Source of the DNA: Ursus arctos
Taxonomy: Eukaryota > Chordata > Mammalia > Carnivora > Ursidae
Direction of reading: 5' to 3'
Assembly (NCBI RefSeq): GCF_023065955.2
Contig: NC_079873.1
Location: forward strand, 14,894,566-14,958,565
DNA: 64,000 bases
Shown: positions 34,728-46,532 of the stretch, piece by piece
Numbering within the stretch: position 1 is the first letter of the stretch
Layout of the letters: every line of letters starts with the position of its first letter
Notes under the pieces: model-generated
Told to the model about the DNA's origin: nothing
Databases searched by the model: none
The model's input: the letters and a program-made list of their open reading frames with translations, nothing else
Made by a program: the position numbers and the translations under genes

Positions 34728-34915
34728 GGTGCCTGGGTGGCTCAGTCGGCTGAGGCTCCAACTCTTCATTTCAGCTCAGGTCATGATCTCAGGGTTGTGG
34801 GATTGAGCCCACGGTCGGGCTCTGTGCTCAGCACAGAGTTTGCTTTTCCCTCTCCTTCTGCCCTTCCCACCTCCCCCCGCCCGCTCTCTTTTTCAAATAA
34901 TAAAATCTTTTTTAA
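34728..34915 (+). mobile_element. can-SINE
   Basis: Starts GGTGCCTGGGTGGCTCAG. Flanked by AAAAATCATGAAGCTGG / AAAAATCGTGAAACTGG at 34711 and 34916. 34935-35383 shows nothing recognised. Confidence 0.95.
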
Positions 34916-35398
34916 AAAAATCGTGAAACTGGTTTCTTTCCAAAATTTGCATGAATGTGATTTCCACCTAACCATAAAACGTTCTTTCCTATTCACTAAT
35001 GCTTGATTAGTGGGGCTATCTATTACAACACTGTTTGTCTAATTCAAGTTTCTGTAGCTCAGGACCATAGGAAGGCATCCTAAAAAGATCATGGGGTTCC
35101 ATCTCTGCATTACACGTCAGGAAACTGAAGTTCACAGAAATCCATCTCAGAGGTGAAGGAAACTTAAATAGGATGACCTAGTACAATTTTTCGATCTAGA
35201 AAACTGGCCAGGGTAGTCACTTGGACTATATATAATTCTTTCAAAAATTGTTTATTTATCCACAATAGGCCACATGAGAAAATTAGTGTGATTTTTTTAA
35301 AAATTATATCTGCACTGGTTGTCTACTGCTGTTCACAAAAACTGGATACAGTTATATGTATCTTTGCTCAACACAAAAATGGGGAAAATTTTTTTCTT

Positions 35399-35598
35399 TT
35401 TTGAGGTTTTTTTTTTTTTAATTCTAAGGGTTTTTTGTTTTTCTTTTTAATTTATTTGTCAGAGAGAGAGAGAGAGAGAGCAAGCACAAGCAGGGGAGCG
35501 GCAGGCAGAGGGAGAAGCAGGTTCCCCACTAAGCAAGGAGCCCAATGCAGGACTCGATCCCAGGACCCTGGCATAATGACCTGAGCCGAAGGCATCCC
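35399..35598 (-). mobile_element. can-SINE, minus strand, head-truncated
   Basis: Perfect duplication GAAAATTTTTTTCTT at 35384 and 35599. On this strand the head ends at GAAGGCATCCC, so the usual GAGCCACCCAGG segment has been deleted. Confidence 0.92.
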
Positions 35599-35787
35599 GA
35601 AAATTTTTTTCTTAAATAAATCGTTTCAAAGATAGTATCTTTTAGGACTTGGAAGTTCACTAAAGAATTACAAAATAGGTCATGGGTAGGGAAAAGACTA
35701 GAAACCAAACAGGTCCATCCCCTGCAGGCTGTGAGTAAGCAAGCTCAAAAACATGAAGGGGTTTGCCCAAAGTTTATTCATTTGTTA

Positions 35788-35964
35788 CAATTTTTTTAAA
35801 GATTTATTTATTTTATTTGAGAGAGAGAGAGCATGAGTAGGAGGGGCAGAGGGAGTTTTAAGCAGACTACACACTGAGCCCAACATGGGGCTTGATCTCA
35901 AGATCGTGACTTGAGCAGAAACGAAGAGTCCAACGCCTAACCGACTGTGCCACCCAGGCACCCC
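35788..35964 (-). mobile_element. can-SINE, minus strand
   Basis: CATTTGTTA repeats at 35779 and 35965. The body is diverged. Confidence 0.92.
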
Positions 35965-35969
35965 CATTT

Positions 35970-36075
35970 GTTATTTTTTAAGGCCTACTGTGTATGCCAG
36001 GGACTGGGGTTATAGCAGGGATAACACAAAGCCCCTGGCCTCAAATAGAGTTTACATTCTAGTGATATTACTCAA
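35970..36075 (+). mobile_element. L2 fragment
   Basis: GCCAGGGACTGGGGTTATAG, CCTGGCCTCAAATAGAG and TTTACATTCTAGTG are typical L2 3' phrases. Confidence 0.75.
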
Positions 36076-36079
36076 CTCA

Positions 36080-37015
36080 CTTGAAAGTTTTAAAATTCTA
36101 CTTTGAAAATATCCTATAACTGAAAATTTTTCACTAATTCAAACACATGCCCTCCTGCCTGCCCACTAAAATCCAGAATGTTAGACTTTACTGTGGACCC
36201 AAATCAGTGCAATAACAAATCATATATTAGGAGCAAGACGAGAAAGAATATACCGTTGAAATACAATCCAGTATAAAAGGAACTGTGTGTTCAGTTCTTA
36301 TTCATTCAATTAATGAGATAATTATAAGCAATTATAATTTACTCACCAAAGCAAGGCTATTGCCCATTTCATATTTTTCACTTCTCTCTCAACACAATTT
36401 TATACTATAATGAATACTACAGCAACAAGAGAGTAAATTTTCCTTCCAGCTACGTGCATTCCTAAAAGAAACTAACACAATTACCACAGACGTCACTGCA
36501 AAAGCATCCTCGATTTATACTGATGGTTTTTTACAGCATTGTGATCTTATGAACACAAGACTTCTTGCCAAGATCAATGTGTTTCTTAGGATTTCCTTGA
36601 AGTAAGGATACACCCGCATCAAGGTACATTTCAACAACGTGTTCTCTTGGAATATCAACTTACTCCCTAACAGATTCAATCACTGAAGCTATTGCTTTTA
36701 TTCTTCAGATCTCCCTCAATCTTTGTCTCGTCCTTTGGGGATACAAATCCATCTCAGGATGAATGATTATGGCTACGTTTCAGTCCAAGTTGTGTAAAAA
36801 CCATTTTCAACCTAAACACTGAGGAAGCAGTTAAGGACACAAGTTCTAGAATCCCACCACCTCCACTTTCCAGCTGTGTGAACCTGGAAGTGACTCAAAT
36901 GGTCCAAAGCCTCAGTTCCCTCAGGCAGGAAATAAGGGATTAACATCTGATTCTTGCTGTTGTCAGGATGCACTAAGGTAACATATGAAGCATTTATAAC
37001 GACATGACACGTAGC
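36080..37015. other. Unique sequence, faint coding-like patch
   Basis: No repeat recognised. On the minus strand at about 36545-36690 one frame stays open for some 32 codons (ending GKKSCVHKITML) after an in-frame stop. I do not recognise it. It may be chance or a decayed retrocopy. Confidence 0.3.
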
Positions 37016-37019
37016 ACGA

Positions 37020-37555
37020 CTGACCCCTGAACAACACGGTTTTGAACTTCGTGGGTCCACTTACACGTGGATTCTTTCCATAAACACAAGCCATTGCTGC
37101 AAATGTATCTTCTCTTCCTTATGATTTTCTTTTTTTTTTTTTAAGATTTTATTTATTTGTCAGAGAGAGAGAGAACAAGCAGGGGGAGTAGCAGACAGAG
37201 GGAGAAGCAGGCTCCCCGCTGAGCAAGGAGCCCTATGTGGGACTCGATCCCAGAACGCTGGGATCATGACCTGAGCCACAGGCAGACGCTTAACCAACTG
37301 AGCTACCCAGGCTCCCCCTTATAATTTTCTTAATAACATTTTCCTTTCTCTAGCTTACTTTATCATAAAAATACAGTATAAAATGCACGTAACATACAAA
37401 ATATGCATTAATAGGCTGTGTATGTGATTAGTAAGGCTCTGGTCAACAGTAGGCTGTTAGTAGTTAAGTTTCTGGGGAGTCGAAGTTATAGTGCATTTTT
37501 GACTGTGCAGGAGTCAGGCACCCCTAACCCCCATTTTTTTTCAAGAATTAACTGT
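37020..37555 (+). mobile_element. Tigger2-type Tc1/mariner relic split by a SINE
   Basis: The left end reads TGACCCCTGAACAACACGG and CGTGGGTCCACTTACACG. The right part has GGTCAACAGTAGGCTGTTAG, CTGGGGAGTCGAAGTTATAG and CCCCTAACCCCC. It is a short internally deleted element without transposase. The SINE at 37132 interrupts it at CTTATGATTTTCTT, after which the sequence resumes. Confidence 0.8.
37132..37317 (-). mobile_element. can-SINE inside a Tigger relic
   Basis: Flanked by CTTATGATTTTCTT / CTTATAATTTTCTT at 37118 and 37318, both part of the host Tigger. 37560-37880 shows nothing recognised. Confidence 0.95.
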
Positions 37556-37884
37556 AAACCTTTGTAAAGTTGACTCTTACATTCATCAGAATGCTTTCAG
37601 AGGCAAGTACCATAAACATTAAGGATATTCATTGAGCCCACTTAACAAGAAACCCAAATGCAGACAGTTCTAGGGTTGGTCTTGCAGCTCAGGGAGACCC
37701 AGGTCCTTTCCATCCTTCTGTTCTTTCATCCTCAGCATACTGTTCGTTCAGGGACTCAATGTCTTCAAAATCTCAGGCAATCCACATTTTCCACTGGCAC
37801 TCGCTACCTCCTTTCAATGCTTTGCAGATGGCTACCACTGTTTCAGGCATCAAATCCAGACACAAAAACATCCAGTCCAGCAAC

Positions 37885-38035
37885 CACTAGCCCCCCGTGA
37901 CTACTGAGCACTTAAAATGTGGCTAGTGTTGACTGAGGAACTGAATATTTACTTTCGTTTAATTTTAATTCATTTAAATTTAATAGCCACATGTGCCACC
38001 TAGTGCGATCATATATCGGAGAGTGTGGGTCCAGA
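37885..38035. mobile_element. Non-autonomous hAT relic
   Basis: GAGCACTTAAAATGTGGCTAG, TTGACTGAGGAACTGAAT, TTTAATTCATTTAAATTTAA and ATAGCCACATGTGCCACC. Same family as 32527. Confidence 0.8.
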
Positions 38036-38344
38036 GGCAGAAGAACTGTTTCTCCTTGACTCTCATCTGAAGAGTGGGGAAATTTTTCCTAAAAGTCCCC
38101 CAGCAGCTTTTCCCGTGTGTCTATATTGGTCAAAAGGGAGTCACATGCCCACTCCTAAATCAAACACTGGCAAGGAACAGCATTCCACACTTGGCTTAGA
38201 ATAATTAGGATTTACTCCTGTGTCATGTGGAAAGGGGTGAGCACCCTATGAAGCCAGGGCTTGGCCAAGAAGTAGAAAGCAAGGAACAGTTGGCACGTAA
38301 ATGTTCAGTAGTGTGTGCTGCACCACTTCTCAGTTTAGATCGGG

Positions 38345-38562
38345 CATCTGGGAATTACAGCCCACAGGCCAAAGCCGGCCCACCAACTGTGTCTGTAATA
38401 AAAGTTTTCTTGGTGCCAAGACACGCCCATTTACATATTGCCCATGGCTGCTTTGCCTACACCAACAGAGTTGAGTAGTTGCCACAGAGACTGTATATGG
38501 CCCATGAATCCAAAAATATTTATTATCTGGCTCTTCATGGAAAAGGTTTGCCAACCCCTGGT
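38345..38562. mobile_element. hAT-Charlie relic, MER3-like
   Basis: CAGCCCACAGGCCAAAGCC, GGCTGCTTTGCCTACACCA, GAGTTGAGTAGTTGCCACAG and AGGTTTGCCAACCCCTG. Orientation is opposite to the copies at 11427 and 15235. Confidence 0.82.
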
Positions 38563-38689
38563 CTAAAGAGACATTCCTTATGATTAAAATCACCATGGTT
38601 AAGGATCTTGGCTACAACAGAGTCGTATGGCCAAAAGCAAGCACTCTGTGCAGGCTGGGGGAGACGACAGAGTTCTGAGGCGCTGCTTT

Positions 38690-38880
38690 CAGGACCTTGA
38701 TACTATTTCTTGCTGAGTAACTTTGAAAGTTACTCCATTGCTTTAAGCTTCAATCTTCTCATCGGCGAAGTGGGGGAGTACAATGTTCTTTGCCTGCCTC
38801 GGGGAGGAGGGGGGCACGGTGAGATGATCTACGCCCAGGTGCTCTGTAAGCCATGAAGACCTACACAAATATCCAGTTGG
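38690..38880 (+). mobile_element. MIR
   Basis: GCTGAGTAACTTTGAAAG, CTTCAATCTTCTCATCGGCG and AAGTGGGGGAGTACAATG. Confidence 0.7.
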
Positions 38881-39179
38881 GTTGCTGCTGCCGCTGCTGT
38901 CTTTCATGTTCAGTACTATGAGCTGTTGCTACTGGATCCTACCAAGAGACACTGGGACTTTTCCATGAAGAGTAAGGCAAGGATAGCACCGGCAACCAGT
39001 TGATTTACCAGTCGGCAAAAGCCACTTCTCGAGCTTTTATCAATTTAGAAATCAAGAGATTCACTGGTTTCTCTGTAACTTGAAGAGCCCTTGAAATCAC
39101 CTTATGTTAAAAAAAAAATGTAATTAAAAAAAACATTTTCAATTGTTTCCAATTTCACACTAAGAATTTTGAACACGAG

Positions 39180-39372
39180 GGGCACCTAGGTGGCTCAGTG
39201 GGTAGAGCATCTGACGATTTCCGCTCAGGTCAGGACCTCAGGGTCTTGGGATCGAGCCCCAAATCAGGCTCTGCGCTCAGCGGGGAGTCTGCTTGAGGCT
39301 CTCTCTCCTTCTCTCTCCCTCACTCTTCTCCCTCCCCTCTCTAAAATAAATAAAGAAATCTTTTTAAAAAAA
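39180..39372 (+). mobile_element. can-SINE
   Basis: GGGCACCTAGGTGGCTCAGTG, GGGATCGAGCCCC and AAAATAAATAAAGAAATC. Flanked by AATTTTGAA on both sides. 38885-39178 and 39375-39779 are unremarkable. Confidence 0.93.
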
Positions 39373-39779
39373 TTTTGAATGGAGAGCAGCCTTAAAATGA
39401 GATGGCAGAGATGAATGGTTCTCAGTTCGACGCAGCTCCCAAGGATCCCTGGTAACCCAGGACAATGAGTTAGGAAGCTGAAGACTCTCCCTACTGGGTA
39501 ACTGAACTCACAGAATGTGAGAGTGTGAAGGAATCCTAACATGCAGTCAGCTCAGCCCCTTCATCATATGCAGGAGAGGAAATCATTCTTTAAGGTTAAT
39601 TCTAGCCAATGGACAGCCACTTCATTGAGGTCTATGCAAAACGTTAGAGGAGTAACATATGTTGTAAAAGAACTCACTGGGTCCAGATGAGGGTAATGCT
39701 GGTGATGGAAGCTGAAGGGAGAGGCCTGTGTTTTAGAGTATCTCTAGGCTTTAGACTAGAGTCACAAATCAAAACCAGT

Positions 39780-39875
39780 CAAACAACCAGAGTTTACTGA
39801 GCACTTACTATGTACTAGATAATGGAGGACACAGAGAGGAAAAAGTTGTCACCCTTACCCTCAAGGACCTGACTA
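39780..39875 (+). mobile_element. L2 fragment
   Basis: GAGTTTACTGAGCACTTACT, ATGTACTAGATAATGGAGG and CACCCTTACCCTCAAGGACC. Confidence 0.65.
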
Positions 39876-39879
39876 GATA

Positions 39880-41660
39880 CTTCTTCAGACCTGAAAAGGT
39901 AAAACCAGAAGGAAGAGCAGAATTCAGGATACGGTGATCACCTTCAACAATCCCTAGCAGAGTATCCTAACACATCTTAATAGGTATTCGTTTTAGAGTT
40001 ACTTTAAAACTTACAAACAGAATTAAGATGTACAAACAACAGCAACAATAAACAGACACATAAAAAAAATACCCAAGCTTCCTTTAATATCTAAGATGGC
40101 GCCATCTTATTTTGGAGCCTCTACTCCAAGGGTACAGGAAAGGGATCCTTAAACCTGTGATTTAAGGTAGCTCTCTTGCTCTGAGATATCTCCAGGTAAT
40201 CAATGTTTTTTGGACAAATGCACAGTCTTTGTTTTGCCTCCTCTTCCTTCTGGTAGTCAAGATGGCTTCCAGTTTGGGAATGGGGATGCTAGTGTCCTTC
40301 TGGCAGCAGAGAAAGGGGCCCGGATCTGTGAGCCCACCCCATGTTGAGCACTGGGTTCTCAATGGCCTCTCCAGAGATTTCCCTCACCCTGTGGGGTTCC
40401 TGAGTATCCGGCTGGCACCCACGGCTGAAGACTGTGTCCACTGGCCCCCATGGTCTATTCTCTCAGTAGCCCACCCTGGCCTGGGGTCCCTCTCTTGTTG
40501 ACCCAGGTCCCCTCAGGTCTTACCCCCGAGTGTCTGTCACATCCTTCATCTGGCTCCTGGTCTAAATTGTCCACACCATCGCTTTTGCAGCCCTGTCCCT
40601 GCTCCTGGCTCACAACATAACAGCTACCCACAAGGAACATGAGGGCCATTTAGAATCTCTACCCTGCCCACAAGAGACAAGAAAGACTTGAAAAAGACAC
40701 CATCCCCAGCCTTCTCTCTGCCTAAACACACTATGTCACCATCTTTTATCTCTACCATGGCCACCAAGTTGATGTACAGGCTGCTATGAGTTCTGACCAG
40801 GAGTTCTAAATGGAAAGTGGGACACAATGTCCTCTGCTTTCAGTTTCCCCCTCAATCTATCCAGAGCCTCTACCATTCCCTGTCACCACTTCTATCTGCC
40901 AGGGAAGGAGTCAGGGTCTACCAGAAGTGACCTCATGCCTGTGTGGGGGTAATGGGAATTTGGGATGCTGTAAGATTGGCTGAGCATGTATCAATGCCAT
41001 GGTATTTATAATCTCATTTGCGCAGGTAGAGAGTTGAGAGAGAGGGAGTGCAGCACCCGGTTTGGTACTGAAGGACAAAGTCAAACAAGACAGGTTCCCT
41101 GCCTTTCAGGGCCATTACAGTCTACCCTCCTACAGCTTTACCATGCGCTGCACAAGGAAGAACAAAGACTTTGATGGACAAAGCATGACAGGGTAAGAGG
41201 AAACAAGATAGTGAGGCCTTGGGAGAGGGGAATTATAGAGGAATCTATCTCTGGAAATGCCTGCAGCACAGAAAGATCTAGGCCCAGACCAGAGAGAGAA
41301 AGTTGGGGATTATAGTTCATGAGCTCACCAAACTGGCTCAAATGTGTAATTGTTTCCAAATGGGGAAGACAATTCTACAAGGATGAAATTATAACCATCT
41401 TCCACTATTATGTCATCTCACCCTCTGGAAAATAGTTGTACCTAAAAGAAGACCTCCTTCAAAGACAAAAAAAGAAAAAAGAAAAAAGGCATTGGCACAG
41501 CCCAGGAGAGCTAGAGGCTAGAGAGAAGTATAGTTATCTACCAAAGTTCATGTGGGCTTCTGGTAGACCAAGAATGATTCCCTCACACATTACCAAATTA
41601 CACAGCTGAAAGTATTAAGGTCTAAGGATTCTCTCTGTTGGCCAGTGGCCTACCAAGAGA
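39880..41660. other. Unique sequence
   Basis: About 1.8 kb with no recognised transposon. Moderately GC-rich at 40230-40560, with a 90-codon plus-strand open frame at 40229-40501 lacking any recognised domain. Confidence 0.45.
40093..40108. promoter_or_regulatory. Palindromic double YY1-like site
   Basis: AAGATGGCGCCATCTT is a perfect 16-bp palindrome made of two head-to-head AAGATGGC cores, the main part of the YY1 consensus. A further AAGATGGCTTCC lies at about 40259. Function is not shown by sequence alone. Confidence 0.4.
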
Positions 41661-41689
41661 GTGTCAGACCTGTCAAGAGCTACTGAGTC

Positions 41690-41905
41690 GGGGCGCCTGG
41701 GTGGCTCAGTCGTTAAGCATCTGCCTTCGGCTCAGGGCGTGATCCCAGGGTCCTGGGATCAAGTCCCGCATCGGGCTCCCTGCTCTGCTGGGAGCCTGCT
41801 TCTTCCTCTCCCACTCCCCCTGCTTGTGTTCCCTCCCTCACTGGCTGTCTCTCTGTCAAATAAATAAATAAATAATAAAAATAAAAAAAATCTTAAAAAA
41901 AAAAA
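41690..41905 (+). mobile_element. can-SINE
   Basis: Perfect duplication AAGAGCTACTGAGTC at 41675 and 41906. Expanded AAAT tail. Confidence 0.97.
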
Positions 41906-42084
41906 AAGAGCTACTGAGTCATCTCTCAGGCTTCCAGGGTGAAGCTACTGTGTTTGCAGTCCAGATCCCCCAGAGCCAGGGGGAATGGCTGCTCTCTGGC
42001 AGCATGCCCCAGCTCCCTCTCCATCTTCTCCCCACACCTCAGTGACACGTTCTTTCAGCTTTCAGACACTTACGAGGCAGCCTG

Positions 42085-42295
42085 GTAGAGTATGAACAGC
42101 ACGAGCTACAGATCCCAACGGGGAATCCTCTGAGCTATGAGACTCTGCACAAATGACTTAATCTCTTTGACACTCAGTTTCTTCATCTGTAAACTGAGAC
42201 TAAAAGTATCTATCATGATGAATTTTTGTGAAGATTAAATGAGATGATATACATAAAGCACCTAGCAGGGCCTGGCCCAGAGCAAGTCCCCAGCC
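42085..42295 (+). mobile_element. MIR
   Basis: ATGACTTAATCTCTTTGAC, CTCAGTTTCTTCATCTGTAA, GAAGATTAAATGAGATGATA and AAAGCACCTAGCAGGGCCTG are nearly the full MIR order. Confidence 0.9.
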
Positions 42296-42299
42296 CTCA

Positions 42300-43015
42300 T
42301 TACATTTCCTCCCATTAGTTTCCCATCTACCTCACCAAACCCTCCTTCTCCCTTCTCACCTGGCACTGACAATGCTCTAAAAGGACTCGTGATGCAAAGG
42401 AAGTAACTACCGCTGTGATAGAAGGGGACAAGTATAAAAAGATATGAATAAAGAGAAAAAGAAGCACTGGGGAGAGGGATTTAATTCTTCTGAAGAGATC
42501 AGGGCAGGTTTTATAGAGGGAGCAATACTTGGCCGGACCTTGGACCATTCGTGCAGTTCCAAGTGGGGAGATCCCAGAAAGCAGAGGGAGGGAGTAAGGA
42601 AGATAGGGAAGGGAGTAAAGCCGATAATGGGTACATTAATGAGTAGATTACTACTGGGGGCAACTGGGGCACACCCCAACAATCTACGAGCTGTGTAGAA
42701 CACAGCTCAGCATCATCTCACCAAGGGACGAGGAAGCTGGCATAGGTCAACGCCAACTCTCACCCCTCACTACTGTGGAGTGTTAACTCCCTGGCACTTC
42801 GGGCTTGTTCCAAGGACAGGCCACGCACGGTCGTATAGGCACAGATCATTCGCAGAGAGACATGGGAGCCATTGGCATTCACGCACTTTCTTGTTTACCT
42901 GCTCCATTTTAATCACTTTAAAATATACTTTTTCAAAAAGACTTATTCCTACCAAGCTGCTTTCATTTTGATGACTTTTTTCCCCTTATGTTTCACTTTC
43001 CTTCCTCATCTACCC
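42300..43015. other. Unique sequence, nothing recognised
   Basis: Overlapping open frames on both strands at 42407-42703 have no recognisable domain. Confidence 0.45.
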
Positions 43016-43019
43016 TGTG

Positions 43020-43190
43020 GTGGAAAAAGCACTGAAACGTGAGACTGAAGATCTAGTATCTAGTCTGGCTCCACCACTTCCCAACCAATCACATCCCTGG
43101 GGACGTTTACTCATCAGTAGAGTGGGGACATTTGATTTCTGCTCTGCCAATCCCACAGTGATGTTTTAATGCCCTGAGAAGATGACGTGT
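43020..43190 (+). mobile_element. MIR, degraded
   Basis: GTCTGGCTCCACCACTTCCC and ATCAGTAGAGTGGGGACAT keep the MIR order. Confidence 0.6.
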
Positions 43191-43294
43191 GAGCAGTTAC
43201 AGGAACATCACAGTACCACAGCAGAATCTGTAGCCCAGGATATTTATCTGGAGGAATTTTCTCTACCTACTTCTGTCTTCTGCCAGTTGTGCAG

Positions 43295-43482
43295 GCAGTG
43301 GTCCTCAAAGTGTAGTCTGAACTGATCACATCAACATCACCTGGGAGCTTGTTAGAAACGTCCATTCTTAGCTCTGGCCCTATACCTACTGAATCAAAAC
43401 CTCTGGGGGGAGGGACCCAGGAATCTGTGTTTTAACAAGTCCTCCAGGGGATTCTGATATTTTGAGAACTGATGTTTTCAGA
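43295..43482 (+). mobile_element. MER5A-like hAT-Charlie relic
   Basis: GCAGTGGTCCTCAAAGTGTA, CATCACCTGGGAGCTTGTTA, CCTACTGAATCAAAACCTCT and TCTGTGTTTTAACAAGTCC. Nearly full length. Confidence 0.88.
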
Positions 43483-43504
43483 GTTTGCGAACTCTGGTTT
43501 TCTG

Positions 43505-43735
43505 GTTATGACCACAAAATTCGGAGCTGGCTACAAATTCCGGTCAGCCACTTCCTTGAACAACTTACTTATCTGAGACTCAGTTTCTTGATCTGGCAAA
43601 CAGGGCTAACATTAGGACCTCTCCTTCACAGATGTGGTTGAGAAGCTTAAGAAAGTGAATATGTGTAAAGCACGGAGGGACCCGACCCATCGTAAGCAGT
43701 CAGTATATGATTAGCTCTTACCATTTCTTTTTGTA
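43505..43735 (+). mobile_element. MIR
   Basis: CCGGTCAGCCACTTCCTTG, GACTCAGTTTCTTGATCTGG and GTGAATATGTGTAAAGCACG. 43740-44200 shows nothing recognised. Confidence 0.8.
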
Positions 43736-44204
43736 AAGTATTGTGGCTTCTTGACATGCTTAAGTGCCTGCTTTTTGAAGAATTGTCAATTGTGTTTTAG
43801 CCTGTTGGGAAGTTTTCTATTTAGTTGGCGTATGTGTGTTGTGCATCTGTTTTGTTTACATGTCATTGTTTGCTGCTAGTAGATATTTGCTTTATCCAAG
43901 GAAGATTCCTTGATCCTGCCACTCTCCTCCAGGTAAGAAAGGTATTTCTCTGTGTATCCTTAATAATTCTTCTTAAATAACATTCCTGGTGAGGATACTT
44001 TCCATTTGCATAGCACTGTATTTTCTTGGCAGTTGTACCTACAGATGTTGCAGCTAGGATTTCTGGCCTTTTTGTTGCCTTCCTTAGATAACTTTTCTTT
44101 GTATTTCATTCTAAAGATCCTCTCTTCTGAAAACCATGCTGCTTCGTTTGACTGATTCTCTACCTCCCTTAACGTTTCAATGCAGAAGTGTCTTCAAGTG
44201 GATA

Positions 44205-45765
44205 CTTTAAGAAACAAATAAATACCAGAAATAGACCCTCACATATGTGGTCAATTGATTTCTGACAAAGGTGCCAAGACCATTCAATGGGGACAGGACA
44301 GTCTTTTCAACAAATAGCGCTGTGAAAAGTGGATGTCCACATGCAAAAGAATGATGCTGGGCCCTTACCTCACACCATATACAAAAATGAACTCAAAATG
44401 GATCAAAACACCTGACCACAAGAGCTAAAACTCTAAAACTCTTTGAAAAAAATGTAGGAGAAATCTTCATGACATCAGACTTGGCAATGGTTTCTGGATA
44501 AGACAGCAAAAGCACAGGCAAAAAAGTAAAAACAGATAAACTGGACTTCATCAAAAATAAAAAACCTTGGTGCGTCAAAGCACACTATTAAGAGAATGAA
44601 AAGACAACACAGAATTGGAGAACATATTTGCAAATCGTATTATCTGGTAAAGGATTTAATATCCAGAATATATAACGAACTCTTAAACTCAACAACAACA
44701 AAAACAGCCAAACAACACAATTCGAAAATGGGTCAAAGGTCTGAGTAGACGTTTCTCTAAAAAAAGACAGACATTATGTCCAACAAGCCCATTAAAGATG
44801 CTCCACTTCACTAATCACTAAGGAAATGCAAGTCAAAACCACGATGAGGGGCGCCTGGGTGGCGCAGTCGTTAAGCGTCTGCCTTTGGCTCAGGGCGTGA
44901 TCCCGGCGTTATGGGATCGAGCTCCACATCAGGCTCCTCCGCTAGGAGCCTGCTTCTTCCTCTCCCACTCCCCCTGCTTGTGTTCCCTCTCTCGCTGGCT
45001 GTCTCTATCTCTGTCAAATAAATAAATAAATAAAATCTTTAAAAAAAAAAAACCACGATGAGGTAACATTTCACACCCATTATCAAAACAACAGAAAAAA
45101 AGACGTGTCGGTGAGGACAGAGAGAAACTGGAATCCTTGTGCCCTGCTGGTAGGATGCAAAATGGTGCCGCCACTATGGGAAACAGTGTGGCAGATCCTC
45201 AAGAAGTTAACCACAGAATCACCATATGATCTAGCAATCAATTCCACTCCCAGGTATATGTACCCAAAAGAACTGAAAGCATGGACTCGAACTTGTACTT
45301 GTGCACCAATATCCACAGCAGGATTATTTACAATAGTCAAAAGGTGGAAATACCCCAAATGTCTATCAACACTGAATGGATAAACAAAATGTGGTCTACA
45401 CATACAATGGAGTATTATTCAGCCTTAAAAAGGAATGAAATGCTGATACATCCTCTAACGTGGATGAACCTTGGAAACATGGTAAGTGAAAGAAGCCAGA
45501 CACAAAAGGACAAATATTGAATGATTCCACTTATATGAGGTACCTGGAATAAAGACAGAAAGCAAAGAGGGTACAAAGGACTGGGGGGAAAAGGGAATGG
45601 GGAGCTACTGTTTAACATGTACAGAGTTTCTATTTGAGATGATGAAAATGTCCTAAAAATGGATAGTGGCGATGGTTGCACAAAATTGGGAATCTATTTA
45701 ATGCCAGTGGTTCAATGGTTAAAATGGTAAGCTTTGATATGTTTATTTTACAGTAAAAAAAAAAA
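44205..45765 (+). mobile_element. L1 ORF2 C-terminus and 3' UTR, 5'-truncated
   Basis: Contains CAATTGATTTCTGACAAAGG, TCAAAATGGATCAAAACACC, GGACTTCATCAAAAATAAAA, CACATACAATGGAGTATTAT then TCAGCC, and a 3' UTR with GATAGTGGCGATGGTTGCAC, ending in poly-A. Read as protein it is the C-terminal part of ORF2 beyond the reverse transcriptase, with stops and frame breaks. The SINE at 44850 splits it. Confidence 0.9.
44850..45048 (+). mobile_element. can-SINE, young ursid type
   Basis: Inserted in the L1 relic with duplication AAAACCACGATGAGG at 44835 and AAAACCACGATGAGG at 45049. 45770-46210 has no recognised element beyond A-rich sequence. Confidence 0.97.
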
Positions 45766-46214
45766 AAAAACGAAAAACAAAAAACCTAAATAAACATACA
45801 TACACAGAGATAAAACAGGGGAAAAAATGAAAAACAAAACAAAACAAAACCCAGGCACCTTACCTTCCAAGGATGTAACCAGAACAACATGAAGACAAAT
45901 GATGATAAGAAATATCTTGAACATCAGTAAAAGTTCTTCAGGTCTGCCAACATGGCCACACTGCCTGCCAGAGAAAAACATCCTGGAATAAAATAAGAGG
46001 GAAACATATCATCATAGCATCCCATAATCACAAGAGAGCAATACCCAAGAGGTCAGTTACTTAACGAAGGCAACCTGCAATCCTGCTTCCTTTAACTTAC
46101 TCTGGTTCCAGACAACTGGCAATGCCAGATGGGGCACTGGCTACTAAAAGCAAAACCTCTGTTTAATATTGGAGGACCACCCAGTGGGATGTCATATTAC
46201 ATTAAAAATCATTT

Positions 46215-46532
46215 AAAAAAAAACAGAAACAGACTCACAAATACAGAGAACAAACTAGTGGTTGCCAGAGGAGACAGGCAAAATAAGTGAAGGGGATTAA
46301 GAGGGACAAACTTCCAGTTATAAAATAAATAAGTCACAGGGATGAAAAATACAGCATAAAAAATACAGTCAGTAATACCGTAATAAATTTGTATGACGTC
46401 CGATGGTAATTACGCTTACCATGGTGAGCATTTTGTAAAGTGCAGAATTTATAAAGTGCTTTGCTGTACACCTGAAACTAATGTAATATTGTATGTCAAC
46501 TATGCTTCACTTAAAATTAATTTTTTTAAAAA
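46215..46532 (+). mobile_element. L1 3' UTR, 5'-truncated
   Basis: CTAGTGGTTGCCAGAGGAG, CAAACTTCCAGTTATAAAAT, GGTAATTACGCTTACCATGG and CACCTGAAACTAATGTAATA. 46540-46980 is unique AT-rich sequence. Confidence 0.88.
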
